A DNA stretch of 64,000 nt from LMUY01 sp964247705 (GTDB lineage Bacteria; Pseudomonadota; Alphaproteobacteria; Acetobacterales; Acetobacteraceae): assembly GCA_964247705.1 (NCBI GenBank), contig CAXTVQ010000009.1:17597-81596 (forward strand), read 5' to 3'. Position 1 is the first letter of the stretch, and every line of letters begins with the position of its first letter. Both the position numbers and the translations under genes were made by a program. Positions 41,235-50,212 of the stretch are shown here, in pieces. Under the pieces are notes generated by a model that saw only the letters and a list, made by a program, of their open reading frames with translations, had not been told where the DNA came from and made no database searches.

Positions 41235-42746
41235 ATGATTACACGCCGCAGCCTGCTTGCCGCCCCTGCCCTCCTGGCCATGCCGGCTCGCGCGCAGCCC
41301 GTCCACTCCGCGTTCACGGTGCGGATGGATCAGGCGCTCGCCAACCTGGATCCGGCGTTCCGTACCAGCCCGAAAGACGGCACCGTCATGTGGGCCATCT
41401 TCCAGAAACTCGTCCGCTTCAAGCCAGGCAGCATCGACTGGGAGCTGGATGCGGCATCCGAGATCAAGCAGGTGAGCGATACCGTGGTGGAGTTCACGCT
41501 CCGGCCCGGCCAGGTGTTCACCGGCGGCTACGGTCCCATGACGGCGCAGGACGTCAAATACTCCTTCGAGCGGATCGCCCATGGGGAGAAGGTTTCCCCG
41601 TATGCCTCGGACTGGACCAATCTCGACCAGGTGGATGTGACTGGCGAGCTGACCGGCCGCATTGTGATGAAGCAGCCGACCGCTTACCTTTGGACGATCA
41701 GCTTGCCGGACGGCTCCGGATGCATCGTGAGCCGGGCGGCGTGGGAGAAGCTCGGCGATGCGGTGGCGCTGGCCCCCGTCGGCTCCGGACCTTACCGGAT
41801 CGCAAGCCTCGACCCGCAGCGCCAGGTCGTGCTGGAGGCGAGTCCGGACTACGCCGGGCCGTTCAAGCCCTCGTGGCAGCGGATGACCGCGCGGATCGTG
41901 CCCGACCCGAAAACGGCCGAACTCGCCTTCCGCGCCGGCGAGCTGGACTTCACCGAACTCACGCCGTCGACCGTCAGTTCGCTGCGCAACGCGCCGGATA
42001 CCAAGATCGCTCAAACGCCGGGTCTGCGGTTCATCTGGATGTCGCTGAACGTGGAGAAGAAGCCGCTCGACGATCCGCGGGTGCGCCAGGCGGTCGCGTT
42101 GGCGTTGGACGTGAACCAGATCGTGCTGGCCGGCTACAACGGCCTGGCCCCGGTCGCCCGCGCGCTGATCCAGCCTCAGGTGCTTGGGTATTGGAAGGAC
42201 GCTCCGGCCCCGAAGCAGGACACGGCCGCCGCCCGCAAGCTGCTGGCCGATGCCGGCGTGCCGAACCTCAAGCTGAAACTCACGCTGCTGAACACGCCGG
42301 CGTTCCAGACCATGGGGCTGGTGGCGCAGGCGCAACTGAAGCAGGCGGGCGTGGACCTTCAGCTCGACGTGCGGGACGGCGGCACCTACTGGTCGGCGGG
42401 CAAGGGGGACGCAGGGAAGGATCTCGACCTCGTTTTCATGCGGTTCAACGGCAAGCTCGACCCGAACTTCAACACGCAGTGGTTCACCTCCAGCCAGGTC
42501 GGCAGTTGGAACTGGTCACGCTGGCGCTCGGCCGAATTCGACCGGCTGAACGCGGCCGCCGGGACGGAGCTGGACGAGGCCAAACGCGCCGACCTGGTGG
42601 TGCAGTGCCAGAAGCTGATGGCGGATTCGGGTGCGTTCGTGTGGCTGACGTACGACGTGGACCTGTTCGCGTCCAAGGCCTGGCTGAAACCTGCGGTGAT
42701 GCCGACGGGCAGTGACTGGCAGTTGTCGCAGTTCAGCCTGGTTTGA
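41235..42746 (+). CDS. Oligopeptide/dipeptide-type ABC transporter, substrate-binding protein
   Basis: 503 residues, family 5 periplasmic binding protein. Twin-arginine N-terminus (MITRRSLLAAPALLAMPARA), so possibly Tat-exported. Motifs: QALANLDPAFRTSPKDGTVMWAIF, TVVEFTLRPGQVFTGGYGPMTAQDVKYSFERI, VGSGPYRIASL and VRQAVALALDVNQIVLAG. Ligand may be a peptide, an opine, nickel complex or other; not predictable. First gene of a five-gene importer operon; two palindromic repeats separate it from the permease genes. Confidence 0.92.
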   Translation: MITRRSLLAAPALLAMPARAQPVHSAFTVRMDQALANLDPAFRTSPKDGTVMWAIFQKLVRFKPGSIDWELDAASEIKQVSDTVVEFTLRPGQVFTGGYGPMTAQDVKYSFERIAHGEKVSPYASDWTNLDQVDVTGELTGRIVMKQPTAYLWTISLPDGSGCIVSRAAWEKLGDAVALAPVGSGPYRIASLDPQRQVVLEASPDYAGPFKPSWQRMTARIVPDPKTAELAFRAGELDFTELTPSTVSSLRNAPDTKIAQTPGLRFIWMSLNVEKKPLDDPRVRQAVALALDVNQIVLAGYNGLAPVARALIQPQVLGYWKDAPAPKQDTAAARKLLADAGVPNLKLKLTLLNTPAFQTMGLVAQAQLKQAGVDLQLDVRDGGTYWSAGKGDAGKDLDLVFMRFNGKLDPNFNTQWFTSSQVGSWNWSRWRSAEFDRLNAAAGTELDEAKRADLVVQCQKLMADSGAFVWLTYDVDLFASKAWLKPAVMPTGSDWQLSQFSLV

Positions 42747-42763
42747 GCGGGTGTCCGGCAAGC

Positions 42764-42789
42764 TTCTCCGCTCTCTTTAAGGGAGGGGT
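42764..42789. repeat. Dispersed palindromic element, copy 4 (degenerate)
   Basis: A diverged copy, CTCTCTTTAAGGGAGGGG, about 20 bases after the stop of the substrate-binding gene. The TTTAAG centre and shorter arms set it apart from the better copies. It precedes another copy by about 70 bases. Confidence 0.5.
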
Positions 42790-42856
42790 GCCCGCGGCGC
42801 ACCGGTTGGATCGTGCTTCGATTGATGCCCGGTGCGCGTTGCAGCCCTCCCCCCGG

Positions 42857-42878
42857 CCCCCTCCCTCGAGGGGAGGGG
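42857..42878. repeat. Dispersed palindromic element, copy 5 (core CCTCCCTCGAGGGGAGG)
   Basis: Near-perfect copy whose right flank (AGAAGG) falls at the right distance to act as the ribosome-binding site of the permease gene starting at 42889. The element thus seems to supply the translation signal of an adjacent gene. Confidence 0.8.
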
Positions 42879-42888
42879 CAGAAGGCTG

Positions 42889-43836
42889 ATGCCCGCCACG
42901 CTCTCCTGGCTGCTCACCCGCGTCCTCACCACCGTCACCGTGCTGGTCGGCGCGATGCTTCTCCTTTTCGCGCTCTCGGCCGTGGTCCCCGGCAACCCGG
43001 CCGACACCCTGCTCGGCCCGCAGGCAAGCCCGGAATATGCCCGGCAGTTCGTGGCGCAGATGGGCCTCGACCAGCCCATTCCCATCCGGTTGTTCCGCTT
43101 CCTTGCCGCCCTGGTCCAAGGCGATCTCGGGCGGGACGTCATCAGCGGGCGTTCCGTCACCGCCCTCGTCGCGGCCGCGCTGCCGTCCACGCTGATCCTG
43201 ACCTTCGCCGCGATCGTGCTGGCCATCGTGCTCGGCATCCCGCTCGGCTGCCTGGCCGCCCTGCGCCCGGGCTCGCCGTTCGACCAGGCGCTGGCCGTGG
43301 TCAGCATCGTGTTCGTCGCCATCCCGTCTTTCGTCGTCGCGATCGGGCTGCTGCTGCTGTTCTCCACCGTGCTCGACTGGTTTCCCGTCCTGGCCAGCGA
43401 CCAGGGCGGTGCGGGCGCGCTCGTGCTGCCCGTGGTGGCGTTGGCCGCCGGGTGGGTGGGCTACATCGCGCGGCTCACCCGGTCCTCGATGCTCGAGGTG
43501 TTGGGCCAACCCTACATCCGGACGTCCAACGCCTTCGGCCTGCCGCGCCGGCTGGTCGTCGGCAAATACGCGCTGAAGAACGCCGTGATCCCGACCTTGG
43601 CCGTGCTCGGCCTGGGCGTGGGCCGGCTGCTGGGCGGGGCGGTGCTGGTGGAGGTGGTGTTCGCCCGCCCCGGCCTCGGCCGCCTGGTGCTGGACGCGAT
43701 CAACACCCGCAACTACCCCGTGCTGCAGGGCGCCGTGTTCGTCGTGGTGCTGCTGTTCGTGCTGACCAACCTGCTGGTGGACCTGTCCTACGCCGCCATC
43801 GACCCCCGGCTGCGGCAGGAGCGCGTGCCGCGATGA
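42889..43836 (+). CDS. Oligopeptide-type ABC transporter permease (DppB-like)
   Basis: 315 residues, six helices. LLTRVLTTVTVLVGAMLLLFAL opens the protein as in DppB; GNPADTLLGPQASPEYARQF is the conserved periplasmic stretch; the docking loop is SMLEVLGQPYIRTSNAFGLPRRLVVGKYALKNAVIP (EAA motif region) and VFARPGLGRLVLDAINTRNYPVLQG follows. ATG at 42889; longer frames begin inside the palindromic repeat and add residues encoded by it. Confidence 0.93.
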   Translation: MPATLSWLLTRVLTTVTVLVGAMLLLFALSAVVPGNPADTLLGPQASPEYARQFVAQMGLDQPIPIRLFRFLAALVQGDLGRDVISGRSVTALVAAALPSTLILTFAAIVLAIVLGIPLGCLAALRPGSPFDQALAVVSIVFVAIPSFVVAIGLLLLFSTVLDWFPVLASDQGGAGALVLPVVALAAGWVGYIARLTRSSMLEVLGQPYIRTSNAFGLPRRLVVGKYALKNAVIPTLAVLGLGVGRLLGGAVLVEVVFARPGLGRLVLDAINTRNYPVLQGAVFVVVLLFVLTNLLVDLSYAAIDPRLRQERVPR

Positions 43837-43878
43837 TGCGCACGTGGCAGCGCGTCCCGCGATGATACACACATGGTC
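43821..43878. repeat. 29-bp imperfect tandem duplication at the permease gene junction
   Basis: Copies at 43821-43849 and 43850-43878 match at 23 of 29 positions. Each contains CGCGATGATNC, the stop of the first permease with the start of the second. The first copy leaves a ten-codon open frame (MMRTWQRVPR) that ends where the real start codon lies in the second copy. Confidence 0.8.
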
Positions 43879-44677
43879 TGGCCGCATCGGCACCGTGCTG
43901 GTTGCGCTCGTCTTGCTGTGCGCCGTCGCCGCTCCGCTACTCGCGCCCTATGACCCGGAGGCGCTGGATGTGCTGAACCGCTTCACCGGGCCCACCGGCG
44001 CGCATTGGCTCGGCACGGACCAGGTCGGGCGGGACCTGCTGAGCCGGCTGATCTACGGCACCCGCGTGGCCGTCCTGGTGGCGCTCGCCGCGATCACGTT
44101 GGCCATGGCCGCCGGCGTCACCCTCGGCGTGGTCGCGGGATTGGCGGGCGGCTGGGTGGAGCGGCTGCTGCTGGTGCTGTTCGACATCGTGGCCGCCTTC
44201 CCCAGCCTGATCCTGGCCCTCGCCGTGGTCGCGATCTTCGGCCCATCGCTGCCCACCCTGGTGCTCGTGGTGGCCGGCACGCTGGTGCCGCAATTCGGCC
44301 GGGTGGCCCGTGCGCAGGTGCTGCAGACCAAGAACGCGCCCTACCTGGAGGCCGAACGCATTCTCGGCGCCTCCCCTCTGCGCGTCGTTTTGCGCCATCT
44401 GCTGCCCAACATCGCCGGACCCCTGGTGGTGCTGGCCAGCATGGACATCCCCGGCGTGGTCACCATCGAGGCCGGGCTCAGTTTCGTGGGCCTGGGCGTG
44501 CGCCCGCCGCTGGCCAGCCTCGGAACGCTGATCAACGACGGCTACAGCTACCTCTCCGACAGCCTCTGGCCGGTGCTGACGGCAAGCGGCGCGCTGGCGC
44601 TGGCCACGCTGGGCTTCACCCTGTTCGGCGAAGCCTTGCGCGACGCGGTCGATCCCCGCTTCCGTCCGCACGCATGA
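43862..44677 (+). CDS. Oligopeptide-type ABC transporter permease (DppC-like)
   Basis: 271 residues. MIHTWSGRIGTVLVALVLLC starts at the ATG in the second copy of the junction duplication; an in-frame upstream start at 43844 is less likely. HWLGTDQVGRDLLSRLIYGTRVAV is the DppC hallmark, followed by VLQTKNAPYLEAERILGASPLRVVLRHLLPNIAGPL (docking loop) and EAGLSFVGLGVRPPLASLGTLI. The stop overlaps the start of the first ATPase (ATGA). Confidence 0.93.
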   Translation: MIHTWSGRIGTVLVALVLLCAVAAPLLAPYDPEALDVLNRFTGPTGAHWLGTDQVGRDLLSRLIYGTRVAVLVALAAITLAMAAGVTLGVVAGLAGGWVERLLLVLFDIVAAFPSLILALAVVAIFGPSLPTLVLVVAGTLVPQFGRVARAQVLQTKNAPYLEAERILGASPLRVVLRHLLPNIAGPLVVLASMDIPGVVTIEAGLSFVGLGVRPPLASLGTLINDGYSYLSDSLWPVLTASGALALATLGFTLFGEALRDAVDPRFRPHA

Positions 44678-45624
44678 CGGCGCTCGCGAGCATCGAGGCG
44701 CTGACCGTGCGCGCCGGTCCCGCCAGCATCCTGCGCGCCGTGACACTCGATATCCCGAAGGGCGCCATCATCGGCATCGTGGGCGAGAGCGGCAGCGGCA
44801 AGTCCACCCTCGGCGCCGCGTTGATGGGCATGCTCGCCCCCGGTCTCGTCGCTGAAGGCCGCATCGGCTTCGACGGACGCGATCTGCTCCAGCTCAGCCC
44901 ACGTGCCATGCAGGGCCTGCGCGGCCGGACGTTGGCGATGATCGCGCAGGATCCGATGACGGCGCTGAACCCGCTGTTCACCATCGGCACGCATCTGGTG
45001 GACGTCGCCCGCCGCCGCCGCGCGCTCTCCCGCACGCAGGCCCGCGTGGCCGGGGAGCAGATGCTGCACCGCGTCGGCATCGCGGACCCGGCGTTGCGCA
45101 TGGCCTCCTACCCGCACCAGCTCTCCGGCGGCATGCGCCAGCGGGTTGCGATCGCCATGGCGCTGCTGGCCGAACCGACGCTGCTGATCGCCGACGAACC
45201 CACCACGGCCCTCGATGCGACAGTGGAGGCGCAGATCGCCGCCCTGTTTGCCGGACTGCGCCGCGAGATGGCGGGCAGCATCGTCTTCATCTCCCACCAT
45301 CTCGGCCTGGTGGCGCAGCTTTGCGACCGCATCTGCGTGCTGTACGGCGGCACTGTCGTCGAGACGGGCACGGCGGAGGCGGTGACGCAGAACCCGAAGC
45401 ACCCCTACACGCAGGCACTGCTCGACTGCGAGATCGATGCCGAGGCGAAGGGGCCGCTCCGCTTTATCCCGGGCAGCGTTCCGGACCCGGCGGGTCTGCC
45501 CCCCGGCTGCATCTTCGCCCCCCGCTGCCCCCGCGCCGAACCGCGCTGCCGCGAGACGGTGCCGCCGCTGAGCGAGAAGGCGCCGGACCATCGCGCCGCC
45601 TGCATCCTGGTGCCGGATGCCTGA
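44674..45624 (+). CDS. Oligopeptide-type ABC transporter ATPase (DppD-like)
   Basis: 316 residues. ATG at 44674. Walker A GESGSGKSTLGAALMG, Q-loop AMIAQDPMTALNPLFTIG, signature QLSGGMRQRVAIAMALL, Walker B LLIADEPTTALD, H-loop IVFISHHLGLVAQL. The C-terminal oligopeptide-transporter tail GCIFAPRCPRAEPRCRE contains three Cys that in some DppD proteins bind an iron-sulfur cluster. Overlaps the next ATPase gene by eight bases. Confidence 0.94.
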   Translation: MTALASIEALTVRAGPASILRAVTLDIPKGAIIGIVGESGSGKSTLGAALMGMLAPGLVAEGRIGFDGRDLLQLSPRAMQGLRGRTLAMIAQDPMTALNPLFTIGTHLVDVARRRRALSRTQARVAGEQMLHRVGIADPALRMASYPHQLSGGMRQRVAIAMALLAEPTLLIADEPTTALDATVEAQIAALFAGLRREMAGSIVFISHHLGLVAQLCDRICVLYGGTVVETGTAEAVTQNPKHPYTQALLDCEIDAEAKGPLRFIPGSVPDPAGLPPGCIFAPRCPRAEPRCRETVPPLSEKAPDHRAACILVPDA

Positions 45625-46603
45625 GACGCTGCTGGCGGCCGAGGATGTGCGGGTCCGCTTCGGCGCCGCCGAGGTGATCGCCGGCGCATCGATGGCCCTC
45701 GGGGTGGGCGAGGTGGTAGGCCTGGTGGGCGAGAGCGGCTCCGGCAAGACGACGCTGTGCCGCGCCATGCTCGGGCTGCAGCCGCTGGCGGGCGGACGGG
45801 TGAGTTTGGACGGACGCGCGCTCGCCGACTGGCCCGCGCGGGCGCTGCGCCGCCGGACGCAGTTCCTGCTGCAGGACGCGGCGTCCTCCCTCTCGCCCCG
45901 GATGCGGGTGCGCGCGTTGCTGGCCGAGCCGATCCGCATCCACGGCCTGCCCTCCACCACCTGGGCCGCAATGGAGGCGTTGCTGCACCAACTCCGCCTA
46001 CCTGGGGACATCCTGGGCAAATACCCGCACGAGCTCAGCGGCGGGCAGGCACGCCGGGTCGCGATCGCCCGCGCGCTGATCCTGGACCCGGCGGTGGTGG
46101 TGGCGGACGAGCCGACCGCCGGGCTCGACGTCTCGGTGCAGGGCGAGGTGCTGAATCTTCTGCTGGACCTGCAGGCATCGCGCGGGCTGGCGATGCTGAT
46201 CGTCAGCCACAACCTCGGCGTGATCCGCCGGGTGACGCAGCGGATGGCGGTGATGTATCTCGGCCAGGTGGTGGAGATGGGCGCCAGCGCCGCCGTGTTC
46301 GCCCGTCCGGCGCACCCGTACACGGCCGCCCTGCTCAGTGCCAACCCGGCGGTCGATCCGGCGAAACGCCACGCGCGCGTGCTGCTGCGCGGAGATGCGC
46401 CCAGTCCGGCCCACCCGCCGGCTGGCTGCCGGTTCCACACGCGCTGCCCGGCGGTGCAGGGGCTTTGCCGGTCGGCAGCGCCGGCGTTGGCCGATTTGGG
46501 AGATGGGCGGGAAGCGCGGTGCCATTTCCCGTTCGCCGCCGCGGAAACGACCTCCCCCTCCCCTGAGGAAGGGGCCGGGGGAGGGGTGCAAGCGGCACAC
46601 TGA
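45617..46603 (+). CDS. Oligopeptide-type ABC transporter ATPase (DppF-like)
   Basis: 328 residues. Walker A GESGSGKTTLCRAMLG, Q-loop FLLQDAASSLSPRMRV, signature ELSGGQARRVAIARALI, Walker B VVVADEPTAGLDVSVQ, H-loop LIVSHNLGVIRRV, then the Cys-containing tail CRFHTRCPAVQGLC. The last 20 or so codons (SPSPEEGAGGGVQ) are encoded by a copy of the dispersed palindromic repeat, so the native C-terminus has been replaced or extended. Last gene of the importer operon. Confidence 0.93.
   Translation: MPETLLAAEDVRVRFGAAEVIAGASMALGVGEVVGLVGESGSGKTTLCRAMLGLQPLAGGRVSLDGRALADWPARALRRRTQFLLQDAASSLSPRMRVRALLAEPIRIHGLPSTTWAAMEALLHQLRLPGDILGKYPHELSGGQARRVAIARALILDPAVVVADEPTAGLDVSVQGEVLNLLLDLQASRGLAMLIVSHNLGVIRRVTQRMAVMYLGQVVEMGASAAVFARPAHPYTAALLSANPAVDPAKRHARVLLRGDAPSPAHPPAGCRFHTRCPAVQGLCRSAAPALADLGDGREARCHFPFAAAETTSPSPEEGAGGGVQAAH
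46551..46586. repeat. Dispersed palindromic element, copy 6 (inside a coding region)
   Basis: A longer variant with an insertion between the arms (CCCTCCCCTGAGGAAGGGG then GGGGGAGGGG). It lies wholly within the final codons of the DppF-like gene and is translated. Confidence 0.7.
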
Positions 46604-46643
46604 CTTGATGTGAGCTTCCCCCTGCCCAAAAGCGTGCGTGGTG

Positions 46644-46667
46644 CCCCCCTCCCTCAAGGGGAGGGGG
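46644..46667. repeat. Dispersed palindromic element, copy 7 (core CCTCCCTCAAGGGGAGG)
   Basis: Well-conserved copy between the stops of the DppF-like gene and the convergent Tim44-domain gene, with the shared right flank GGAGAAG. Could form a hairpin at both mRNA 3' ends. Confidence 0.75.
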
Positions 46668-46675
46668 AGAAGCGG

Positions 46676-47626
46676 TTACCTTGCTTGCTGGATCGCCGAC
46701 AGGATCCAGCGGCCGCCGGGGCTGCGCACGAAGGTCCAAACCTCCGTCACCGTCTGGTGCTCGGTGCGGCTGCCGTCCACCACGCGTTCCTGCTGGTCCA
46801 GCGTCACGTCCAGCATCGAGAACCGCATCGCCACCGTCGCGTACTCGCGGGAGCCTTCGCTCCAGGCCTGCGCCAGGTCGCCCTTGTCCAGCCGCACGTC
46901 GCCCACCTGGTTGCGCAAGCCGCGGCTGCGTAGTTCCGAGAGCTGCTCGCTGAAGTAGCTGGCCATCTCCGGCGTGGCGATCGCGCGCAAGCCGTTCAGG
47001 TCCTCGCGGCTCCAGGCGGCCTGCATCGCCTTGAGCAGTTGCTCGAATTGCTGGTAGTCGGCCGGTGTTACCGTGATGGGCGGTGCGGAGCGGGCACTGG
47101 CGGGGGCCGGACCACGCGCGCTGCCGCGGTTGAGCCCGCCAAAGCCGCCGCCCGATCCGCCGAACCCTGCGAACATGGGCTGCCGGCCCATCACCAGGCG
47201 GAACACCCACCGCCCGATGAAGAAGATCAGCGCCAACTGGAGCAGCAGCCCGATGATGCTGCCGCCGCCGTCGATGCCGCCGAACATGCCGTGTCCGAAC
47301 AGCATGCCGCCGATCCCCGCCCCAACCAGGCCGCCGAGCAGCCCGGAGCTGAACGCGCTGCGCCCGCCATATCCAGCACCGTAGCCGCCACCGCCGAATG
47401 CGGGGGCTGGCGCGCCGTAGCTCGGCGCCGGCGTGTTCGGCGTGAAGCTGCGTTGCATCGGCGCCGCGGAGAACGGCGCCGTGCTTGTGGACGGCGGTGA
47501 GGAGTAGGTGAAACCACCGCGGCTGCCCAGCGAGGCACCCCCGCCGACGCGGGCCAACGCCAGGCCCGGGGCAAGTGCCACAGCGAGGGCCAGCGCAGCG
47601 GCAAGGGGTAAGCGGAACCGGGTCAT
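46676..47626 (-). CDS. Exported/membrane Tim44-like domain protein
   Basis: 316 residues. ATG at 47626 (MTRFRLPLAAALALAVALAP) gives a signal peptide ending LALA. A Ser/Pro/Gly-rich region is followed by a glycine-rich segment and one membrane helix (IIGLLLQLALIFFIGRWVFRLVM). The C-terminal 130 residues (YQQFEQLLKAMQAAWSREDLNGLRAIATPEMASYFSEQL ... GGRWILSAIQQA) have the Tim44-like / Tim44_MBA fold pattern. Bacterial members are of unknown function; a membrane-anchored binding domain is likely. Convergent with the importer operon, divergent from glgP. Confidence 0.88.
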   Translation of the reverse strand: MTRFRLPLAAALALAVALAPGLALARVGGGASLGSRGGFTYSSPPSTSTAPFSAAPMQRSFTPNTPAPSYGAPAPAFGGGGYGAGYGGRSAFSSGLLGGLVGAGIGGMLFGHGMFGGIDGGGSIIGLLLQLALIFFIGRWVFRLVMGRQPMFAGFGGSGGGFGGLNRGSARGPAPASARSAPPITVTPADYQQFEQLLKAMQAAWSREDLNGLRAIATPEMASYFSEQLSELRSRGLRNQVGDVRLDKGDLAQAWSEGSREYATVAMRFSMLDVTLDQQERVVDGSRTEHQTVTEVWTFVRSPGGRWILSAIQQAR

Positions 47627-47754
47627 GCAGGCAAACTCCATTGACGGAGCGCAATATGGTGCGCCGTCAAGGCCTGTGGGAGTAGCAGGGTCGCCGTGCC
47701 TAACCTCCGCCGCGGTTATGTGGCATCCTACCCTAAATGATACGGAGCCGAACG

Positions 47755-50199
47755 ATGGACGTTCCAGCCGAGACCACGATCCCAGACGTCGCGGACGAAC
47801 TGCACGGCGCCATCACCGCCAAGCTGCTCTACAGCATCGGCAAGACCCCCAACCGCGCCAGCCAGCGGGACTGGTACGCCGCGACCGCTTTGGCCGTGCG
47901 GGACCGGGTGGTCGACGTTTGGACCACGACAGCCGCCGGCGTACGTGCGCGCGGCGCCAAGCGGGTGCATTACCTCTCGCTGGAGTTCCTGATCGGCCGC
48001 CTGCTGTTCGACGCCGCCGGCAACCTCGGACTGATCGACGGCCTGCGCACCGCCCTCGCCCGCGAAGGCATCGACCTCGACCACCTCCGCACGCTCGAGC
48101 CGGATGCCGCCCTCGGCAATGGCGGCCTGGGCCGGCTCGCCGCATGTTTCATGGAGAGCATGGCCACCCTCGGCATCCCCTCCTTCGGCTACGGCATCCG
48201 CTACGACCATGGCCTGTTCCGGCAGACCATCGACCATGGCTGGCAGCGCGAGCAGCCCGAGGACTGGCTGACCGCCGGCAACCCGTGGGAGTTCCAGCGC
48301 CCCGAACTGTCCTACCGCATCGGCTTCGGTGGCAGCGTCGCCGCCTCGGCCGAGGGCGGGCGCAACGCCTTCACCTGGAACCCGGCGGAAACCCTGTTCG
48401 CCGTCGCGTTCGACACCCCCGTCGTGGGCTACGGCGGCGCCCACGCCAACACGCTGCGGCTGTGGTCCGCCCGCGCCGCGGACCCGTTGCTGCTCGACGC
48501 GTTCAACCGCGGGGACCATGTCGGCGCGCTCACCGACCGGGTGCGCGCGGAGGCGGTCAGCCGCGTGCTGTATCCGGGCGACGACAGCCCGGCCGGCCAG
48601 GAGCTGCGGCTGCGGCAGGAGTTCTTCTTCGCCTCCGCCAGCCTGCAGGACATGCTGCGGCGTGAGATGGTCGAGCATTCGACGGTCGCGACCCTTCACG
48701 AACACGTCGCGATCCAGCTCAACGACACCCACCCGGCGATCGGCATCGCGGAGCTGATGCGCCTGCTGATGGACGTGCACGGCCTGGAATGGGACCAGGC
48801 ATGGGACATCACGCAAGCCTGCGTCAGCTACACCAACCACACCCTGCTGCCCGAGGCGCTGGAGATGTGGCCGGTGCTGCTGCTCGAGCGGCTGCTGCCG
48901 CGGCACATGCAGATCATCTACCTGCTCAATGCCCGCCACCTGGACACGCAGCGCGCCCGGGGCCTCGATGACCGGCTGCTGGCCGCGCTCAGCCTGATCG
49001 ACGAAGCAAGCGGGCGCCGGGTGCGCATGGGCCACCTGGCGTTCCTGGGCAGCCACTCGGTGAACGGCGTGTCCGCCCTGCACACGGACCTGATGCGGCG
49101 CACCATCTTCCGCGACCTGGACGCGGCGGTGGGCGGGCGCATCGTCAACCGCACCAACGGCATCACCTTCCGCCGCTGGCTGCACCAAACCAACCCGGGG
49201 CTGACCAAGCTGCTGGTGGAGACGCTGGGCAGCCGGGTGCTGCGCGATCCGGAGGTGCTGACGGACTTGGCGCCGTATGCCGAGGACGCCGGCTTCCGGG
49301 ATGCGTTCCGCGCCCAGCGCCGCCCCCGCAAGCTGGCGGTGGTCCGGCTGGCGGCGGCCCAGCTCGGCGTCACGCTGGATCCGGACGCGCTGTTCGACGT
49401 GCAGATCAAGCGCATCCACGAGTACAAGCGCCAGTTGCTCAACGTGCTGCACGCCATCAGCCAGTACAACGCGATCCGCGCGCACCCCACGCGGGATTGG
49501 CGCCCCCGGGTCAAGATCTTCGCCGGCAAGGCGGCGCCCAGCTACACGCTCGCCAAGCAGATCATCCGCCTGTCGTACGACGTGGCACGGGTGGTGAACG
49601 GGGATCCGACCATGCGCGGCCTGCTACAGGTCGTGTTCATGCCGAACTACAACGTGAGCCTGGCCGAGCTGCTGATCCCCGCCGCGGACCTGTCCGAGCA
49701 GATCAGCACCGCGGGGATGGAGGCGAGCGGCACCGGCAACATGAAGCTCGCGCTGAACGGCGCGCTGACCATCGGCACGCTGGACGGCGCCAACGTGGAG
49801 ATCCGCGAGCGCGTGGGTGCGGAGAACATGTTCATCTTCGGCATGACCGCCGACGAGGTGGAAGCCCGCCGCAGCAGCCAGGGCCTCGATGCGAGCGGCG
49901 TGGTCAACGGCTGCCCGGCCTTGCACGACGTGGTGGAGGCGATCCGCAGCGGCGTGTTCAGCCCGGACGAACCCGGCCGCTACGCCGCCCTGGCCGACCG
50001 CCTGACCTACGCCGACCCGTTCTTCGTCTGCGCCGATTTCGATGCTTACGACAAAGCGCAGGATACCGTGGACGCCAAGTGGCGCGACCCGGCGGCGTGG
50101 TGGCGTTCGGCGGTGCTCAACACAGCCCACATGGGCTGGTTCAGCTCGGACCGGACGATCGGGGAGTATGCGGCGGGAACCTGGCACGTGCAGGCGTAG
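47755..50199 (+). CDS. glgP: Glycogen/alpha-glucan phosphorylase
   Basis: Releases glucose-1-phosphate from alpha-1,4-glucans using pyridoxal phosphate; cytoplasmic. About 814 residues, normal. Motifs: KRVHYLSLEFLIGRLL near the N-terminus, LGNGGLGRLAACFMESMATL, NDTHPAIGIAELMRLL, and the PLP-lysine region EASGTGNMKLALNGALTIGT followed by DGANVEIRE. ATG at 47755 preferred, with CGGAGC upstream; an ATG at 47737 would add six residues. It stands alone: no glgA, glgB, glgC or malQ in the window. Confidence 0.96.
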   Translation: MDVPAETTIPDVADELHGAITAKLLYSIGKTPNRASQRDWYAATALAVRDRVVDVWTTTAAGVRARGAKRVHYLSLEFLIGRLLFDAAGNLGLIDGLRTALAREGIDLDHLRTLEPDAALGNGGLGRLAACFMESMATLGIPSFGYGIRYDHGLFRQTIDHGWQREQPEDWLTAGNPWEFQRPELSYRIGFGGSVAASAEGGRNAFTWNPAETLFAVAFDTPVVGYGGAHANTLRLWSARAADPLLLDAFNRGDHVGALTDRVRAEAVSRVLYPGDDSPAGQELRLRQEFFFASASLQDMLRREMVEHSTVATLHEHVAIQLNDTHPAIGIAELMRLLMDVHGLEWDQAWDITQACVSYTNHTLLPEALEMWPVLLLERLLPRHMQIIYLLNARHLDTQRARGLDDRLLAALSLIDEASGRRVRMGHLAFLGSHSVNGVSALHTDLMRRTIFRDLDAAVGGRIVNRTNGITFRRWLHQTNPGLTKLLVETLGSRVLRDPEVLTDLAPYAEDAGFRDAFRAQRRPRKLAVVRLAAAQLGVTLDPDALFDVQIKRIHEYKRQLLNVLHAISQYNAIRAHPTRDWRPRVKIFAGKAAPSYTLAKQIIRLSYDVARVVNGDPTMRGLLQVVFMPNYNVSLAELLIPAADLSEQISTAGMEASGTGNMKLALNGALTIGTLDGANVEIRERVGAENMFIFGMTADEVEARRSSQGLDASGVVNGCPALHDVVEAIRSGVFSPDEPGRYAALADRLTYADPFFVCADFDAYDKAQDTVDAKWRDPAAWWRSAVLNTAHMGWFSSDRTIGEYAAGTWHVQA

Positions 50200-50212
50200 G
50201 GGCGTTCACCGG

